Shown here piece by piece: positions 32,614-40,973 of a stretch of DNA of 41,185 bases. Under the pieces are notes generated by a model. The model was not told where the DNA came from, did no database searches, and saw only the letters and a program-made list of their open reading frames with translations. Origin of the DNA: a bacterium 1xD42-67 (lineage in GTDB: Bacteria; Bacillota; Clostridia; Oscillospirales; Oscillospiraceae). A program made the position numbers and the translations under genes. Location: the NCBI GenBank assembly GCA_003612335.1, contig RAYO01000035.1:1-41185 (forward strand), given 5' to 3'. The number at the start of each line of letters is the position of its first letter. The stretch's first letter is position 1.

Positions 32614-33174
32614 ATGTACATCGACCCGACCCGATACACCGCCCGTCCCACCGACGGCCGCATCCCCCAGGAGCTGGCCATCTACGACCGGCTGGAGGAG
32701 CTGTCCATCCCTTATGTCCGGGTGGACCACGACCGCGCCGACACCATCGAGATCTGCCATGAGGTGGAGCAGATCCTGGGCTCCAAGATCTGCAAGAATC
32801 TGTTCCTCTGCAACCGGCAGCAGACGGAGTTCTATCTGCTGATGATGCCGGGAGACAAGCCCTTCAAGACCAAATTCCTCTCCGCCCAGCTGGGGTGCTC
32901 CCGGCTGTCCTTCGCCGACGACGGCCACATGCGGGACTATCTCCAGACCTTCCCCGGCTCGGTCTCCGCCCTGGAGCTGCTCTTCGACACAGACCGTCGT
33001 GTCAAGCTGGTCATCGACAGGGACCTGCTGGCCGACAGCCACATCAGCGGCCACCCGGGGATCTCCACCTCCACCCTCCAGCTGGAGCGGGAGGATCTCC
33101 TGCGCTTCGTGGAGTCCACCGGCCATCCCCCCATCTGGATCGACCTGCCTGACCCGCGAACGGAAGAGGTCTGA
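32614..33174 (+). CDS. YbaK/ProX-type aminoacyl-tRNA deacylase
   Basis: 186 aa, matching the PrdX/ProX class that hydrolyses mischarged tRNA (for example Ala-tRNA-Pro) in trans. Features: LEELSIPYVRVDHD near the N terminus, ICKNLFLCNRQ with the catalytic-type Lys, LGCSRLSFADD, and SVSALELLFD near the substrate pocket. GAAGGAAGGAG stands before the ATG at 32614. It is followed with one base between by the VanX-like gene, so the two are probably cotranscribed. Confidence 0.88.
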   Translation: MYIDPTRYTARPTDGRIPQELAIYDRLEELSIPYVRVDHDRADTIEICHEVEQILGSKICKNLFLCNRQQTEFYLLMMPGDKPFKTKFLSAQLGCSRLSFADDGHMRDYLQTFPGSVSALELLFDTDRRVKLVIDRDLLADSHISGHPGISTSTLQLEREDLLRFVESTGHPPIWIDLPDPRTEEV

Positions 33175-33175
33175 C

Positions 33176-34021
33176 ATGCGCCCCCTCAAGATCGTCCCGC
33201 TGGCCCTGTCCCTCCTCCTCCTGACCTCCTGCGGCGAGCTCCTGCCCGCCCAGAGCGGCGGGGAGGACTGCCAGGAGCAGGAGGCCTGGTCGGCGGGCTA
33301 CGCGGCGGGCTATGAGGACGGCTGTCTCGAGGGCATGTCCGCCCGGCCCGGCCCCGGAGAGGCCGGCCAGCCAGAGGCTCCTGATCCGGCCCCCTTCGAG
33401 CCGGATCCATCCGGCTTCGTGATGCTCTCCGACGCTGTCCCGGACGCGGTCCTGGAGATCCGGTATCACTCTGCCTACAACTTCGTGGGGGAGCGGATCG
33501 ACGGCTACGAGGCCCCGGTGGCCCTCCTCACCCAAGAGGCCGCCGAGGCCCTGAGGGCGGTGAGCGATGACCTGGCAGAGCAGGGCTACTGCCTGAAGAT
33601 CTACGACGCCTATCGCCCCCAGAGGGCGGTGGACCACTTCCAGCGGTGGGCCGCCGACCCAGAGGAGGTCTCTATGAAGGACTATTTCTACCCCGATCTG
33701 GACAAGTCCGTCCTCTTCTCCCAGGGGTACATCTCCTCCAAGTCGGGGCACAGCCGGGGCTCCACTGTGGACCTGACCCTCTTCGATATGGCCTCCGGCA
33801 GGGAGGCGGATATGGGGGGCACCTTCGATTGGTTCGGGCCCCGCTCCCACCCCGGCTACACCGGACTGACCGAGGAGCAGGCCGCCAACCGGAAGCTCCT
33901 GCGGGATACCATGCTGGCCCACGGCTTCAGGGGGATCGATACCGAGTGGTGGCACTTCACCCTGAAAAACGAGCCCTACCCCGACACCTATTTCGATTTC
34001 CCTGTGGAGGCGCTGTCCTGA
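33176..34021 (+). CDS. VanX-like D-alanyl-D-alanine dipeptidase, lipoprotein
   Basis: 281 aa. Signal peptide with lipobox LTSC, so it is anchored outside the cell, unlike cytoplasmic VanX of glycopeptide-resistance operons. The M15D domain has EIRYHSAYNFVGERIDGY, YDAYRPQRAVDHF, zinc ligands in SGHSRGSTVDLTL (His and Asp), and the catalytic EWWHF. It should cut D-Ala-D-Ala or related peptidoglycan dipeptides. A wall-recycling role is likelier than vancomycin resistance, because no vanH/vanA genes are present. AGAGG lies 6 nt before the ATG. The stop overlaps the next ATG (TGATG). Confidence 0.9.
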   Translation: MRPLKIVPLALSLLLLTSCGELLPAQSGGEDCQEQEAWSAGYAAGYEDGCLEGMSARPGPGEAGQPEAPDPAPFEPDPSGFVMLSDAVPDAVLEIRYHSAYNFVGERIDGYEAPVALLTQEAAEALRAVSDDLAEQGYCLKIYDAYRPQRAVDHFQRWAADPEEVSMKDYFYPDLDKSVLFSQGYISSKSGHSRGSTVDLTLFDMASGREADMGGTFDWFGPRSHPGYTGLTEEQAANRKLLRDTMLAHGFRGIDTEWWHFTLKNEPYPDTYFDFPVEALS

Positions 34022-34851
34022 TGGTCAAAAGAGAAGATATGAGCGGTCCCGGCTCTGGCCAGACGTTCCTGTCGGAGCGGATCGCTTTTGCGGAGGAGCT
34101 CCTGGAAAAATACGGCGCGGAGCTGGTGGGGACGACCCAGGAGCTGGAGACATTCGCATATACCGACGGCACTTCATTCCAGAAGGAAGCGGAAAAGCGG
34201 CTCTGGAAGCGGGGGAAAGATTACATCCGGGTGGACAAGCTGTTTTTTACGAAGGGACCTTTTATCGTCCTGGAGTTCTCAGACAGGCCGGAGGGGCCCT
34301 ATGAGGACGCGGACCCTTTCCCCTGCGATCTGCCGGATGATGGATTTGAAGCGGAGATCCGTTTTGCCCTTGGAGTTGAGCTGGAGCGATTTTTGGGATA
34401 TATGCGGACACAGGGCTGCGCGGTGGAGACCGGCCCAGTCTCCCCGCTCCCCCCGTGGATCACGGAGCGGTATCCCAGCCCTCCGGACCTGTGGCTCCGC
34501 TTCACCGGGGAAGTCCGGGAACTGTTCAGCACGGACGAGACCGTCTGGTTCCTCTGTGCGGAGGATTACGACACCCGGCTGGACCACGCCTGGCAATGGA
34601 ACGAGTGGGAACAGCGCAGCCTGGACAGCGCGGAGGGGGACGACGCCTGGAGGGCCGAGATCCGGGCCTTCTGGGACGATCACCTCCCCATCGTCATGTC
34701 GGTGCGGGACGGCTACGCCTACTATGCGATCTCTATGACAGACGGCTCGGTGGTATACGGCTCTGAGCCGGAATTTGAGGAGTGCGAAACGGTCGCTGGT
34801 TCCTTTGCGGAGTTTTTGGAGCGCATCATGGACGGAGCTATCCCATTTTGA
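34021..34851 (+). CDS. SMI1/KNR4 (SUKH) family protein
   Basis: 276 aa, soluble. The C-terminal half ends in the SUKH-type pattern DDHLPIVMSVRDGYAYYA, then GSVVYGSEPEFEECETVAGS and FAEFLERI. The N-terminal half (to about 150) is not recognisable. SUKH proteins are common immunity proteins of polymorphic toxins, though other uses exist. The ATG overlaps the stop of the VanX-like gene. GGAGG lies 11 nt upstream. Codon use is more mixed than in neighbours, which may mean later acquisition. No partner toxin is visible in the window. Confidence 0.7.
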   Translation: MVKREDMSGPGSGQTFLSERIAFAEELLEKYGAELVGTTQELETFAYTDGTSFQKEAEKRLWKRGKDYIRVDKLFFTKGPFIVLEFSDRPEGPYEDADPFPCDLPDDGFEAEIRFALGVELERFLGYMRTQGCAVETGPVSPLPPWITERYPSPPDLWLRFTGEVRELFSTDETVWFLCAEDYDTRLDHAWQWNEWEQRSLDSAEGDDAWRAEIRAFWDDHLPIVMSVRDGYAYYAISMTDGSVVYGSEPEFEECETVAGSFAEFLERIMDGAIPF

Positions 34852-34863
34852 TTCCCGACGATC

Positions 34864-34900
34864 AAAAAAGCACCGGCTCTCGATGAGAGCCGGTGCTTTT
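34864..34900. terminator. bidirectional terminator
   Basis: A 13-bp stem AGCACCGGCTCTC/GAGAGCCGGTGCT with AAAAAA before and TTTT after, between convergent genes. Confidence 0.9.
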
Positions 34901-34902
34901 CG

Positions 34903-35607
34903 TTACGCTCTGCGCAGGATGCCCATGGGGGTACACTCCTCCCCCTGGCCCAGGGGGTTGTCCCCCAGCGCCTGGGCCAGCCAGTCCATAGAGGGCTCCT
35001 TCTCGGAGAAGCCCAGGATATTGGCGCCCAGGTCGTTGATGTCCACGATGGCGACGGGGTATCCAAGGGCCTGGGCCAGGCCCTTGGCCGTCCCCATGGG
35101 GTCGGCGGGGGTGAGGACCACGTAGTGGTCATAGGGCGGGATGGTGCCCTCGGTGGGACCGTCGATGCCCCGGGCCTTAGGGCCGGCTACGTTGTAAAAC
35201 CAGCCCCGCTGGCCGAAGATTTTTCCGATCACCGAGCAGAAGGCGGCGAACAGGATGCGCAGGGTGCCGCACTCCCGGAGGGCCATCTCCATGGTCTCCG
35301 GGATGCCCAGGCCGATGCCGGCGGGGGTCTTGGTAACGTAGCGGCTGAGGGTGACCGCCAGCTTCCGGGGGCGGATGTCCTCCATGGGGATGGCCCGGTC
35401 CTGGGTGCAGGCCACCGCCTTCTCCGAGATGAACAGGATATCTCCGGGCCGCATCCGGTCCTTGGGGTACTTGAGGACCACGTCCTCCATGTCATCGTCT
35501 TTGGTGATCAGGTGGGTCTTCACGGGGATCCGCAGATAGTCCACGCCGTCTACGCTCCGGATCAGGCTCTTTCCGGGGTTGGCGCTATGATTCATTTCCT
35601 CGCTCAT
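34903..35607 (-). CDS. CofE/F420-ligase-like protein
   Basis: 234 aa of the F420-0:gamma-glutamyl ligase superfamily (PF01996). Phrases: YLRIPVKTHLI, RPGDILFISEKAVACTQ, a GIGLGIPETMEMAL region, and YDHYVVLTPADPMGTAKGLA. In methanogens and actinobacteria CofE adds Glu to F420. Clostridia of this type are not known to make F420, so the real substrate is unclear. AGAGGAG lies 9 nt before the ATG. An extended -10 (TGGTATAAT, fwd 35702-35710) lies upstream beside half-element R5. Confidence 0.8.
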   Translation of the reverse strand: MSEEMNHSANPGKSLIRSVDGVDYLRIPVKTHLITKDDDMEDVVLKYPKDRMRPGDILFISEKAVACTQDRAIPMEDIRPRKLAVTLSRYVTKTPAGIGLGIPETMEMALRECGTLRILFAAFCSVIGKIFGQRGWFYNVAGPKARGIDGPTEGTIPPYDHYVVLTPADPMGTAKGLAQALGYPVAIVDINDLGANILGFSEKEPSMDWLAQALGDNPLGQGEECTPMGILRRA

Positions 35608-35667
35608 GGGGCAGGGCTCCTCTCATCGGTGCATTATTTCGATCGATCTGTGCAGGGTCGGACATGG

Positions 35668-35694
35668 ACGGGCGGAGGGCATCCGCCCCTACAG
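35668..35694. repeat. REP-like half element R5
   Basis: GGGCGGAGGGCATCCGCCCC followed by TACA: one terminus of the R family only, in the leader of the CofE-like gene. Confidence 0.6.
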
Positions 35695-35727
35695 ATCGTC
35701 AATTATACCATCATTATCCCCAATGCG

Positions 35728-37035
35728 CTACCCGTTTCTCAAATTTAATATTTCCCCCTCCAGATATCCGTCCCCGATTCCGGTGACGGACACCTGCCGC
35801 AGCCGGTTGTGGAGGTCCTCCGCGCTGGAGGCCCGCACCTCGCTGTACCGGGAGGTGTGGCCCCGCCACAGGCCGTCCCGCTCCTCCTCGAAGAGGACCT
35901 CCACCGTCTGGCCCACAGATCGGAGCAGGCGATCCCCCTCCATCCGGACGGCGATCTCCCCCGCCTGACGGGCCCGGGCCTCCTTCACCTCCTTGGGCGT
36001 CTGGCTGGGCATGGAGGCCGCCGGGGTGCCGGGGCGGCGTGAGTAGGGGAAGATGTGCATCGAGGAGAAGGCGCACCGCTGGATGAAGTCCAGGGACTGC
36101 TGGAACTCCTCCTCGGTCTCCCCGGGGAAGCCCACGATCATGTCGGCAGTGATAGCGGGATCTTGGAAGTGCTCCCGCAGGAGGGAGACGCTCTCATAGA
36201 ACCGGGCGGTATCGTATTTGCGGCCCATCCGCTCCAGGGTGGCGTCGCAGCCGCTCTGCATGGACAGGTGGAAGTGGGGACACAGGCCGTCCAGCCTGGC
36301 CGCCCGGCGGCAGAACTCCTCGGTGATGGTCCGGGGCTCCAGCGAGCCCAGCCGGACCCGGCAGCCGGGGGCGGCGGCGCAGACCGCCTCGATCAGGTCG
36401 ATGAGGGAGGTCCCGTCCCGCAGGTCCCGCCCCCAGGAGGAGATCTCGATCCCAGTGAGGACCAGTTCCTGATAACCCTCCGCCGCCAGCTGTGCCGCCT
36501 GGGCGGCGGCGTCCCGGAGGGGCAGGGAGCGCACCGGCCCCCGGGCGTAGGGGATGATGCAGTAGGTGCAGAAGTTGACACAGCCGTCCTCGACCTTGAG
36601 CATGGCCCGGGTACGGCCCTCCAGCCCCCCTGGGGGCAGGAGCTCGAAGGCCCGGCGCTTCATGGCGTCGTCCAGGGCGTCGATCCGCGCCTGCCGCTCT
36701 GTCCAGGCCCGTTCCACCAGCTCTACGAAATGGACGCGGTCCCCGGTGCCCGCCGCCAGGTCCACAGGCAGGCTCTCCATATCTCCGGGATGGGTCTGGG
36801 GATAGCAGCCGCACAGGGCCACCACGGCCTCTGGGGCCCGCTTCCGGACCTGCCGCACCGTCTGCCGGGACTTTTTATCGCTCACCGCCGTGACGGTGCA
36901 GGAGTTGACGATGTATGCGTCAGCCTCCTCCTCGAAGGGGACCAGGACGTGGCCCCGGGCGGCGAACAGCTGCTCCAGGGCCTGGGTCTCATACTGGTTC
37001 ACCTTGCAGCCCAGCGTATGGAAGGCGACCCTCAT
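35728..37035 (-). CDS. mtaB: tRNA t6A37 methylthiotransferase MtaB
   Basis: 435 aa radical-SAM enzyme that converts t6A to ms2t6A at tRNA position 37. The UPF0004 domain has the three Cys in TLGCKVNQ, NSCTVT and CGCYPQ for one 4Fe-4S cluster. The radical-SAM site is CVNFCTYCIIPYARG. A C-terminal TRAM-like domain (about 370-430) binds tRNA. The HTLGCKVNQYET start is typical of MtaB rather than MiaB or RimO. Start and upstream cupin stop overlap (ATGA). Confidence 0.95.
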   Translation of the reverse strand: MRVAFHTLGCKVNQYETQALEQLFAARGHVLVPFEEEADAYIVNSCTVTAVSDKKSRQTVRQVRKRAPEAVVALCGCYPQTHPGDMESLPVDLAAGTGDRVHFVELVERAWTERQARIDALDDAMKRRAFELLPPGGLEGRTRAMLKVEDGCVNFCTYCIIPYARGPVRSLPLRDAAAQAAQLAAEGYQELVLTGIEISSWGRDLRDGTSLIDLIEAVCAAAPGCRVRLGSLEPRTITEEFCRRAARLDGLCPHFHLSMQSGCDATLERMGRKYDTARFYESVSLLREHFQDPAITADMIVGFPGETEEEFQQSLDFIQRCAFSSMHIFPYSRRPGTPAASMPSQTPKEVKEARARQAGEIAVRMEGDRLLRSVGQTVEVLFEEERDGLWRGHTSRYSEVRASSAEDLHNRLRQVSVTGIGDGYLEGEILNLRNG

Positions 37036-37367
37036 GCGCCGTGCTCCGGGACCACAGCGAAGAAGATCAGATCCCCCTGGCTGTCGTTGATCAGGCTGTG
37101 CTCGTGGCCCTTGGGGCAGTAGTGGACCGCCCCGGCGGACAGGGGCTCGTACTGGCCGTCACACAGCACCTTGCCCGTCCCGGACAGGATGCAGACGATC
37201 TCGCTGCTGGTGTCGTGGACGTGCAGGCCGATGGAACAGCCGGGGGCGAGACAGCCCCGCATGATCTTGTTGTCCCCGTCGTCGTATATCCGCATCGATG
37301 CCTGGCCCTCGCCTCCCCGCATGTTGGGGATCTTCTTCTCCTCGATCTGGTCGAGATTCAGTAACAT
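37032..37367 (-). CDS. small cupin-domain protein
   Basis: 111 aa, a single beta-barrel cupin. Motif 1 reads GLHVHDTSSEIVCILSGTG with the His/His/Glu metal ligands; motif 2 is YCPKGHEHSL with the last His. AGGAGGAG lies 7 nt before the ATG. It is translationally coupled to mtaB (4-nt overlap). Function beyond metal and ligand binding is not readable. Confidence 0.88.
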   Translation of the reverse strand: MLLNLDQIEEKKIPNMRGGEGQASMRIYDDGDNKIMRGCLAPGCSIGLHVHDTSSEIVCILSGTGKVLCDGQYEPLSAGAVHYCPKGHEHSLINDSQGDLIFFAVVPEHGA

Positions 37368-37411
37368 AGTGGTCTCCTCCTAGATATCATCGTTCGGTCT
37401 CTGCTCCGTCA

Positions 37412-37473
37412 TGCAGGGCGAGGGCCCTGCACGACGTGGTGCCGCAGGCAGGCGGATGATGTCCGCCCCTACA
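37412..37473. repeat. REP-like palindromic element R6
   Basis: Left part TGCAGGGCGAGGGCCCTGCA, right part GGCGGATGATGTCCGCCCC then TACA. The right end contains the TAG stop of the gene at 37469-38239. Confidence 0.7.
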
Positions 37474-38239
37474 CGTCCTCAAACTCGCAGTCCTCCCAGC
37501 GGAGGCTGTAGTGCTCATTGTTGTAGTCCGGGTCGTCCATCTGTCCGGTCAGCTCCGGGTGGAGCATGCAGGCCGTATGCTCGCTGATATGCAGCTTCGT
37601 GTTTTCGGTGAACGCCGCTCCCTGGGCCGCATAGATGACCATCTGCTTAAAGATATCCATTGCCCGGCCCTGTTCCTCCTGAGGCACCCCTTCCAGCCCG
37701 ATGTCCGGCCGGCCGAATTTCAGCATGCCCCGGGTATGGAGCCAGAAGCTGCCGTCCTCCATGGGGCTCCACAGGAAGGTCACGTGTTCCCAGGGGGAGA
37801 CGGGCGAATCAAAGAGCGATCTCCACCTCTGGGGCGAAATGAGCCGCAGGGAGTGCAGGTCCAGCACCGCGTCCGCCCCCATATCCAGCGCAGCCTGGAC
37901 GATGCCCACGGCGTTGCGCAGATAGTCCAGGGTGTCGTCCTTCTGGACCTCCCCCTGGAGGATCAGCCAGGTCTCCCCAGCCTTTGCTTTCTCATACAGC
38001 GCCTTGTCCTGGCGCTCCAGCACCTGGCCCAAGATGCCGCCCAGCAGCTGGTCCATCTCGGCGGCGTGCTCCGAGCGGCGGAAGCCGTTGAGCACCAGCC
38101 CGACGGGCACCTCGTCCACATGGTGCCGGGAGCGGGAGATCTCCAGCTCCGCCTCCCCGTCTATGCCGATCACCGCGTAGTACAGATAGGGCCGCCTGCC
38201 CGTGTCCTGATAGTAGGGGCGCGCATAGCTTCGATCCAT
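37469..38239 (-). CDS. uncharacterised soluble protein, immunity-type context
   Basis: 256 aa, no membrane segment. Recognisable blocks are AALDMGADAVLDLHSLRLIS, HVTFLWSPMEDGSFWLHTRG and MLKFGRPDIGLEGVP. This pattern is reminiscent of DUF4261-type proteins, but I am not sure. It is the last of three tightly packed minus-strand genes; AAGGAGTGA before its ATG overlaps the preceding stop. It ends ..EDV with GTG-TAG lying in element R6. A house-keeping enzyme cannot be excluded. Confidence 0.6.
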   Translation of the reverse strand: MDRSYARPYYQDTGRRPYLYYAVIGIDGEAELEISRSRHHVDEVPVGLVLNGFRRSEHAAEMDQLLGGILGQVLERQDKALYEKAKAGETWLILQGEVQKDDTLDYLRNAVGIVQAALDMGADAVLDLHSLRLISPQRWRSLFDSPVSPWEHVTFLWSPMEDGSFWLHTRGMLKFGRPDIGLEGVPQEEQGRAMDIFKQMVIYAAQGAAFTENTKLHISEHTACMLHPELTGQMDDPDYNNEHYSLRWEDCEFEDV

Positions 38240-38245
38240 GCCCGT

Positions 38246-38773
38246 TCACTCCTTTTTTGATGTGTCCTTCACCGGGAAGCCCAGCTCCTCCAGCTTTGGG
38301 GACAGGGCCCCGATCAGCGGCGCGCCGAACAGCCAGATCTCCCGCCGCCAGGGGTGGCCCAGCCAGCCCCATTTCAGGTCCCGCTGGACGAAGAAGTAGT
38401 AGTCTCCGTCGGGGTAGAAGTCGGGAAACCAGGCGTCGTAGCCCCCGCCCATATAGCTCTCGTCCTCCACCCAGTGGCTGTGCTCGGTGATGGGCAGGCG
38501 GGGGTCGTAGCGGAAGTAGCTGTGATGCCAGTCCAGGGCGTAGATCCAATCGTCCTCCCCCAGGCAGGCGGCCAGCGCGCCGGGGACCTCCGCCAGCAGC
38601 TTTTCTACCTGTTCCTGCGTGGCATAGGTCAAGTCCAGAACAAGGTAAGGCTCTGAAAGCTGAAAGGGCAGCTGATCGACCTGGATGCTGGGCTGAAACT
38701 GGAGCTCCGCATTGATGCGGTCCCAGATCTGTTTGCTCTCCTCTTCTCCCAGAATCGAATAGAAGGTGTCCAT
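38246..38773 (-). CDS. DUF2716-like protein
   Basis: 175 aa. The block DAWFPDFYPDGDYYFFVQRD followed by WGWLGHPWRREIWLFGAPLI matches my memory of DUF2716, a family met in immunity and contact-dependent loci. No signal or membrane segment. GAGGGAGTG before the ATG overlaps the upstream gene's end, and 6 nt separate it from the next gene, so the three form one operon. Confidence 0.7.
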   Translation of the reverse strand: MDTFYSILGEEESKQIWDRINAELQFQPSIQVDQLPFQLSEPYLVLDLTYATQEQVEKLLAEVPGALAACLGEDDWIYALDWHHSYFRYDPRLPITEHSHWVEDESYMGGGYDAWFPDFYPDGDYYFFVQRDLKWGWLGHPWRREIWLFGAPLIGALSPKLEELGFPVKDTSKKE

Positions 38774-38777
38774 TCGT

Positions 38778-39260
38778 TCACACTCCCTCTTGACTGAGCG
38801 ACTCCACGATGCTCCCGGCAAAGTAGGCGATATCCTCGTTCTCGGAGGAGACCAGCCCGGCAAACACCGGCAGATGGCTGGTCAGCTTGTCCCGCAGCTG
38901 TCTCTCCCAATCTGTCTCTGCGCTTCTCCCGGTACAGGCGGCAAAGCCCAGGAAAATGTCCAGCAGTTCCACCTTCAATTTATCGTCCGCCTCTTGCAAG
39001 CCGAGTATCAGAAAGTCGCAGGCGGGCAGGGCGGCGGAGGATACATAGGCGTGCTGGTGGCACAGGCCGGCCCACAGGTCGCTGGCGGCCTGCATAGCTC
39101 TCTCCCGGTCGCCGGAGAACAGGGCCCACAGGGAGCTGGGCACGCTGGGGGTTTTCCCGGCCTGGAAGTGGGGGATGTCCTGGGCGGCGTTCCCGTAGGC
39201 GGTCTCGTATTGGGACCAGTCGATCTCGTCGATCATTTTGTAAAGCACAGCGGTTTCCAA
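38778..39260 (-). CDS. HEAT-like immunity-type protein
   Basis: About 160 aa, all helical. The pattern IDWSQYETAYGNAAQDIPHF, then DLWAGLCHQHAYVSSAALPA, is that of HEAT-like proteins (YGpA..P.L..L, ..HQg..Y.AsA.a.P.L) often found as immunity or accessory proteins. TTG at 39260 is best placed after AAGGAGGAGG; the ATG at 39236 is 8 codons later with no site. First gene of a three-gene cassette flanked by REP-like elements R7 and R6. Confidence 0.68.
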   Translation of the reverse strand: METAVLYKMIDEIDWSQYETAYGNAAQDIPHFQAGKTPSVPSSLWALFSGDRERAMQAASDLWAGLCHQHAYVSSAALPACDFLILGLQEADDKLKVELLDIFLGFAACTGRSAETDWERQLRDKLTSHLPVFAGLVSSENEDIAYFAGSIVESLSQEGV

Positions 39261-39289
39261 CTCAACCTCCTCCTTTCCATCTGAGGGGA

Positions 39290-39366
39290 TGTAGGGGCGG
39301 GTATTACCCGCCCGTTCTGACAAGCTGCGTCCTTGTTTCCGCGGGCGGATGATATCCGCCCCTACA
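39290..39366. repeat. REP-like palindromic element R7
   Basis: Begins TGTAGGGGCGGGTATTACCC and ends GGGCGGATGATATCCGCCCC then TACA. The right end contains the TAG stop of the AAA ATPase gene. Confidence 0.8.
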
Positions 39367-40783
39367 CAGCCTCCAGATCCTCCGGCAGCAACTCCATGAG
39401 CTGTTCTCTGGTGGGCTCCTCCAGCTGGGACACCCGGTCGGCCTGACGGGCCACCGCCTGCTCGAAGAGGTTGCGCACGTCCCGGGCGTTGCCGAAGTTC
39501 TCGTCCCGGCTGTCGTAGAGCTCCTGGAGGTCCTTCTCCATGGCCTGCTCCCCCTCCGCCGAGAGGGCGTAGCCGTTCTTGTTGCACATGGACCGGAAGA
39601 TATCCATGAGCTGTGCCCCGTCGTAGTCCTCGAAGAAGAGGTATTTGTTGAACCGGGACTCCAGCCCCGGGTTGGCGTGGATGAACTGCTCCATCGGGCC
39701 GGTGTAGCCCGCCGCGATAACGATCAGGTCGTCCCGGTGGTCCTCCATGTTTTTGAGGATGACCTCGATGGCTTCGTGGCCGAAGTCGTTGGCGCTGTCA
39801 GCGTTGACCAGGGCGTAGGCCTCGTCGATGAACAGCACCCCGCCGATGGCCTTCTGGACGGCCTCCTGGGTCTTCAGGGCGGTCTGGCCCACGAAGCCGG
39901 CCACCAGCCCGGACCGGTCCACCTCCACCAGCTGGCCCTGGGACAGCACCCCCACGGCGTGGTAGATCTTGGCCAGCAGCCGGGCCACGGTGGTCTTCCC
40001 CGTGCCCGGGTTGCCCATGAACACCAGATGGAGGGACATGGGAGGGACGGGCAGGCCGGCCTCCTCCCGGAGCCTGCGCACCTTCACCAGGTTGATCAGG
40101 CTCTTCACGTCCTTCTTCACCTTGTCCAGACCGCACAGCCCGTCCAGCTCAGCCAGCAGCTCCTCCAGGGCGGGCCCGGGCCCCGGGGGAGCCTTTGGAT
40201 CCTCCCTCCCGGCATCTGGGGCCGCCTCCGGCTCGGCCGCAGTGTTCTGGACAGGTCTGGGCGCGATGAACTCGTCCGCCCGGACAGGGGGGCGGCTGGC
40301 GGACAGACCGTCTCTGCCGCACAGCTCCAGGAGCACATCTGTGCAGGCGTTGACGAAGCCCGCCTCGCCTTCGCTGACCGCCCCGTCCGCCGCAGCCAGC
40401 AGGAGGAGGAGCAGGGTGAGCTGGTCGGTGAACCGCCGGGCCAGCTCGGTGCCCTTCATCCTGTCGTACCGGCGCAGGTCCTCGAAGAAAGCGGGGGGCT
40501 GGAACAGATCGAAGTTGGCCACGCCGGAGGCCACCTCCCAGTACAGGGCGGAGGGCACCGGGTTGCCGGGGGACCAGATGGCGTTGTAAAACTCCACGTG
40601 CCGGGGGGTGATAGAGCTGGCGCTGTCCGCCTGCCACACCCCCAGGGCGTATTGGCGGATATAGCCGTCCACCTGGCGGCTGAAGGCCAGACGCAGGGCG
40701 GGATCGGGGATCAGCTTTCGGAACGCGGTCACTGCCTCCTCATATCGCCTGTGGACCTCGCTGGCAGTCATGAGCGTGCTCAT
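39362..40783 (-). CDS. CbxX/CfqX-type AAA ATPase
   Basis: 473 aa. A helical N-terminal region (about 1-170, TerB-like in its AAADGAVSEGEAGFV segment) and a Pro/Ala linker precede one AAA module. The module has Walker A GNPGTGKTTVARLL, the pore-type segment GLVAGFVGQTALKTQ, Walker B GVLFIDEAYALV and Arg-finger region ESRFNKYLFF. Relatives include SpoVK and Rubisco activases; the client here is unknown. The ATG at 40783 follows AGGAGG by about 9 nt. The promoter is at 40818-40846. The gene ends in GTG-TAG inside R7. Confidence 0.88.
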   Translation of the reverse strand: MSTLMTASEVHRRYEEAVTAFRKLIPDPALRLAFSRQVDGYIRQYALGVWQADSASSITPRHVEFYNAIWSPGNPVPSALYWEVASGVANFDLFQPPAFFEDLRRYDRMKGTELARRFTDQLTLLLLLLAAADGAVSEGEAGFVNACTDVLLELCGRDGLSASRPPVRADEFIAPRPVQNTAAEPEAAPDAGREDPKAPPGPGPALEELLAELDGLCGLDKVKKDVKSLINLVKVRRLREEAGLPVPPMSLHLVFMGNPGTGKTTVARLLAKIYHAVGVLSQGQLVEVDRSGLVAGFVGQTALKTQEAVQKAIGGVLFIDEAYALVNADSANDFGHEAIEVILKNMEDHRDDLIVIAAGYTGPMEQFIHANPGLESRFNKYLFFEDYDGAQLMDIFRSMCNKNGYALSAEGEQAMEKDLQELYDSRDENFGNARDVRNLFEQAVARQADRVSQLEEPTREQLMELLPEDLEAV

Positions 40784-40817
40784 CACAGCATCCCTCCTCT
40801 GGGGGATAGATGGTCTT

Positions 40818-40846
40818 ATTATAGTAAAAAGGGGGGCCGCGGTCAA
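40818..40846 (-). promoter_or_regulatory. sigma-A type promoter for the AAA ATPase gene
   Basis: Minus strand: TTGACC (40841-40846), 17 bp, TATAAT (40818-40823). Confidence 0.75.
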
Positions 40847-40905
40847 TGATATCTTGGAGATGGTCAACATAAAACTGGAAAAAACATTTTATTTCGCCTT
40901 TTTGG

Positions 40906-40934
40906 TTGACGGGAGGCCCAGATCACGGTAGAAT
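40906..40934 (+). promoter_or_regulatory. sigma-A type promoter for the repeat-rich gene
   Basis: TTGACG (40906-40911), 17 bp, TAGAAT (40929-40934). Confidence 0.65.
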
Positions 40935-40973
40935 GATGATGGCATCATTTTATGGATACTTGGAGGAAAGACC

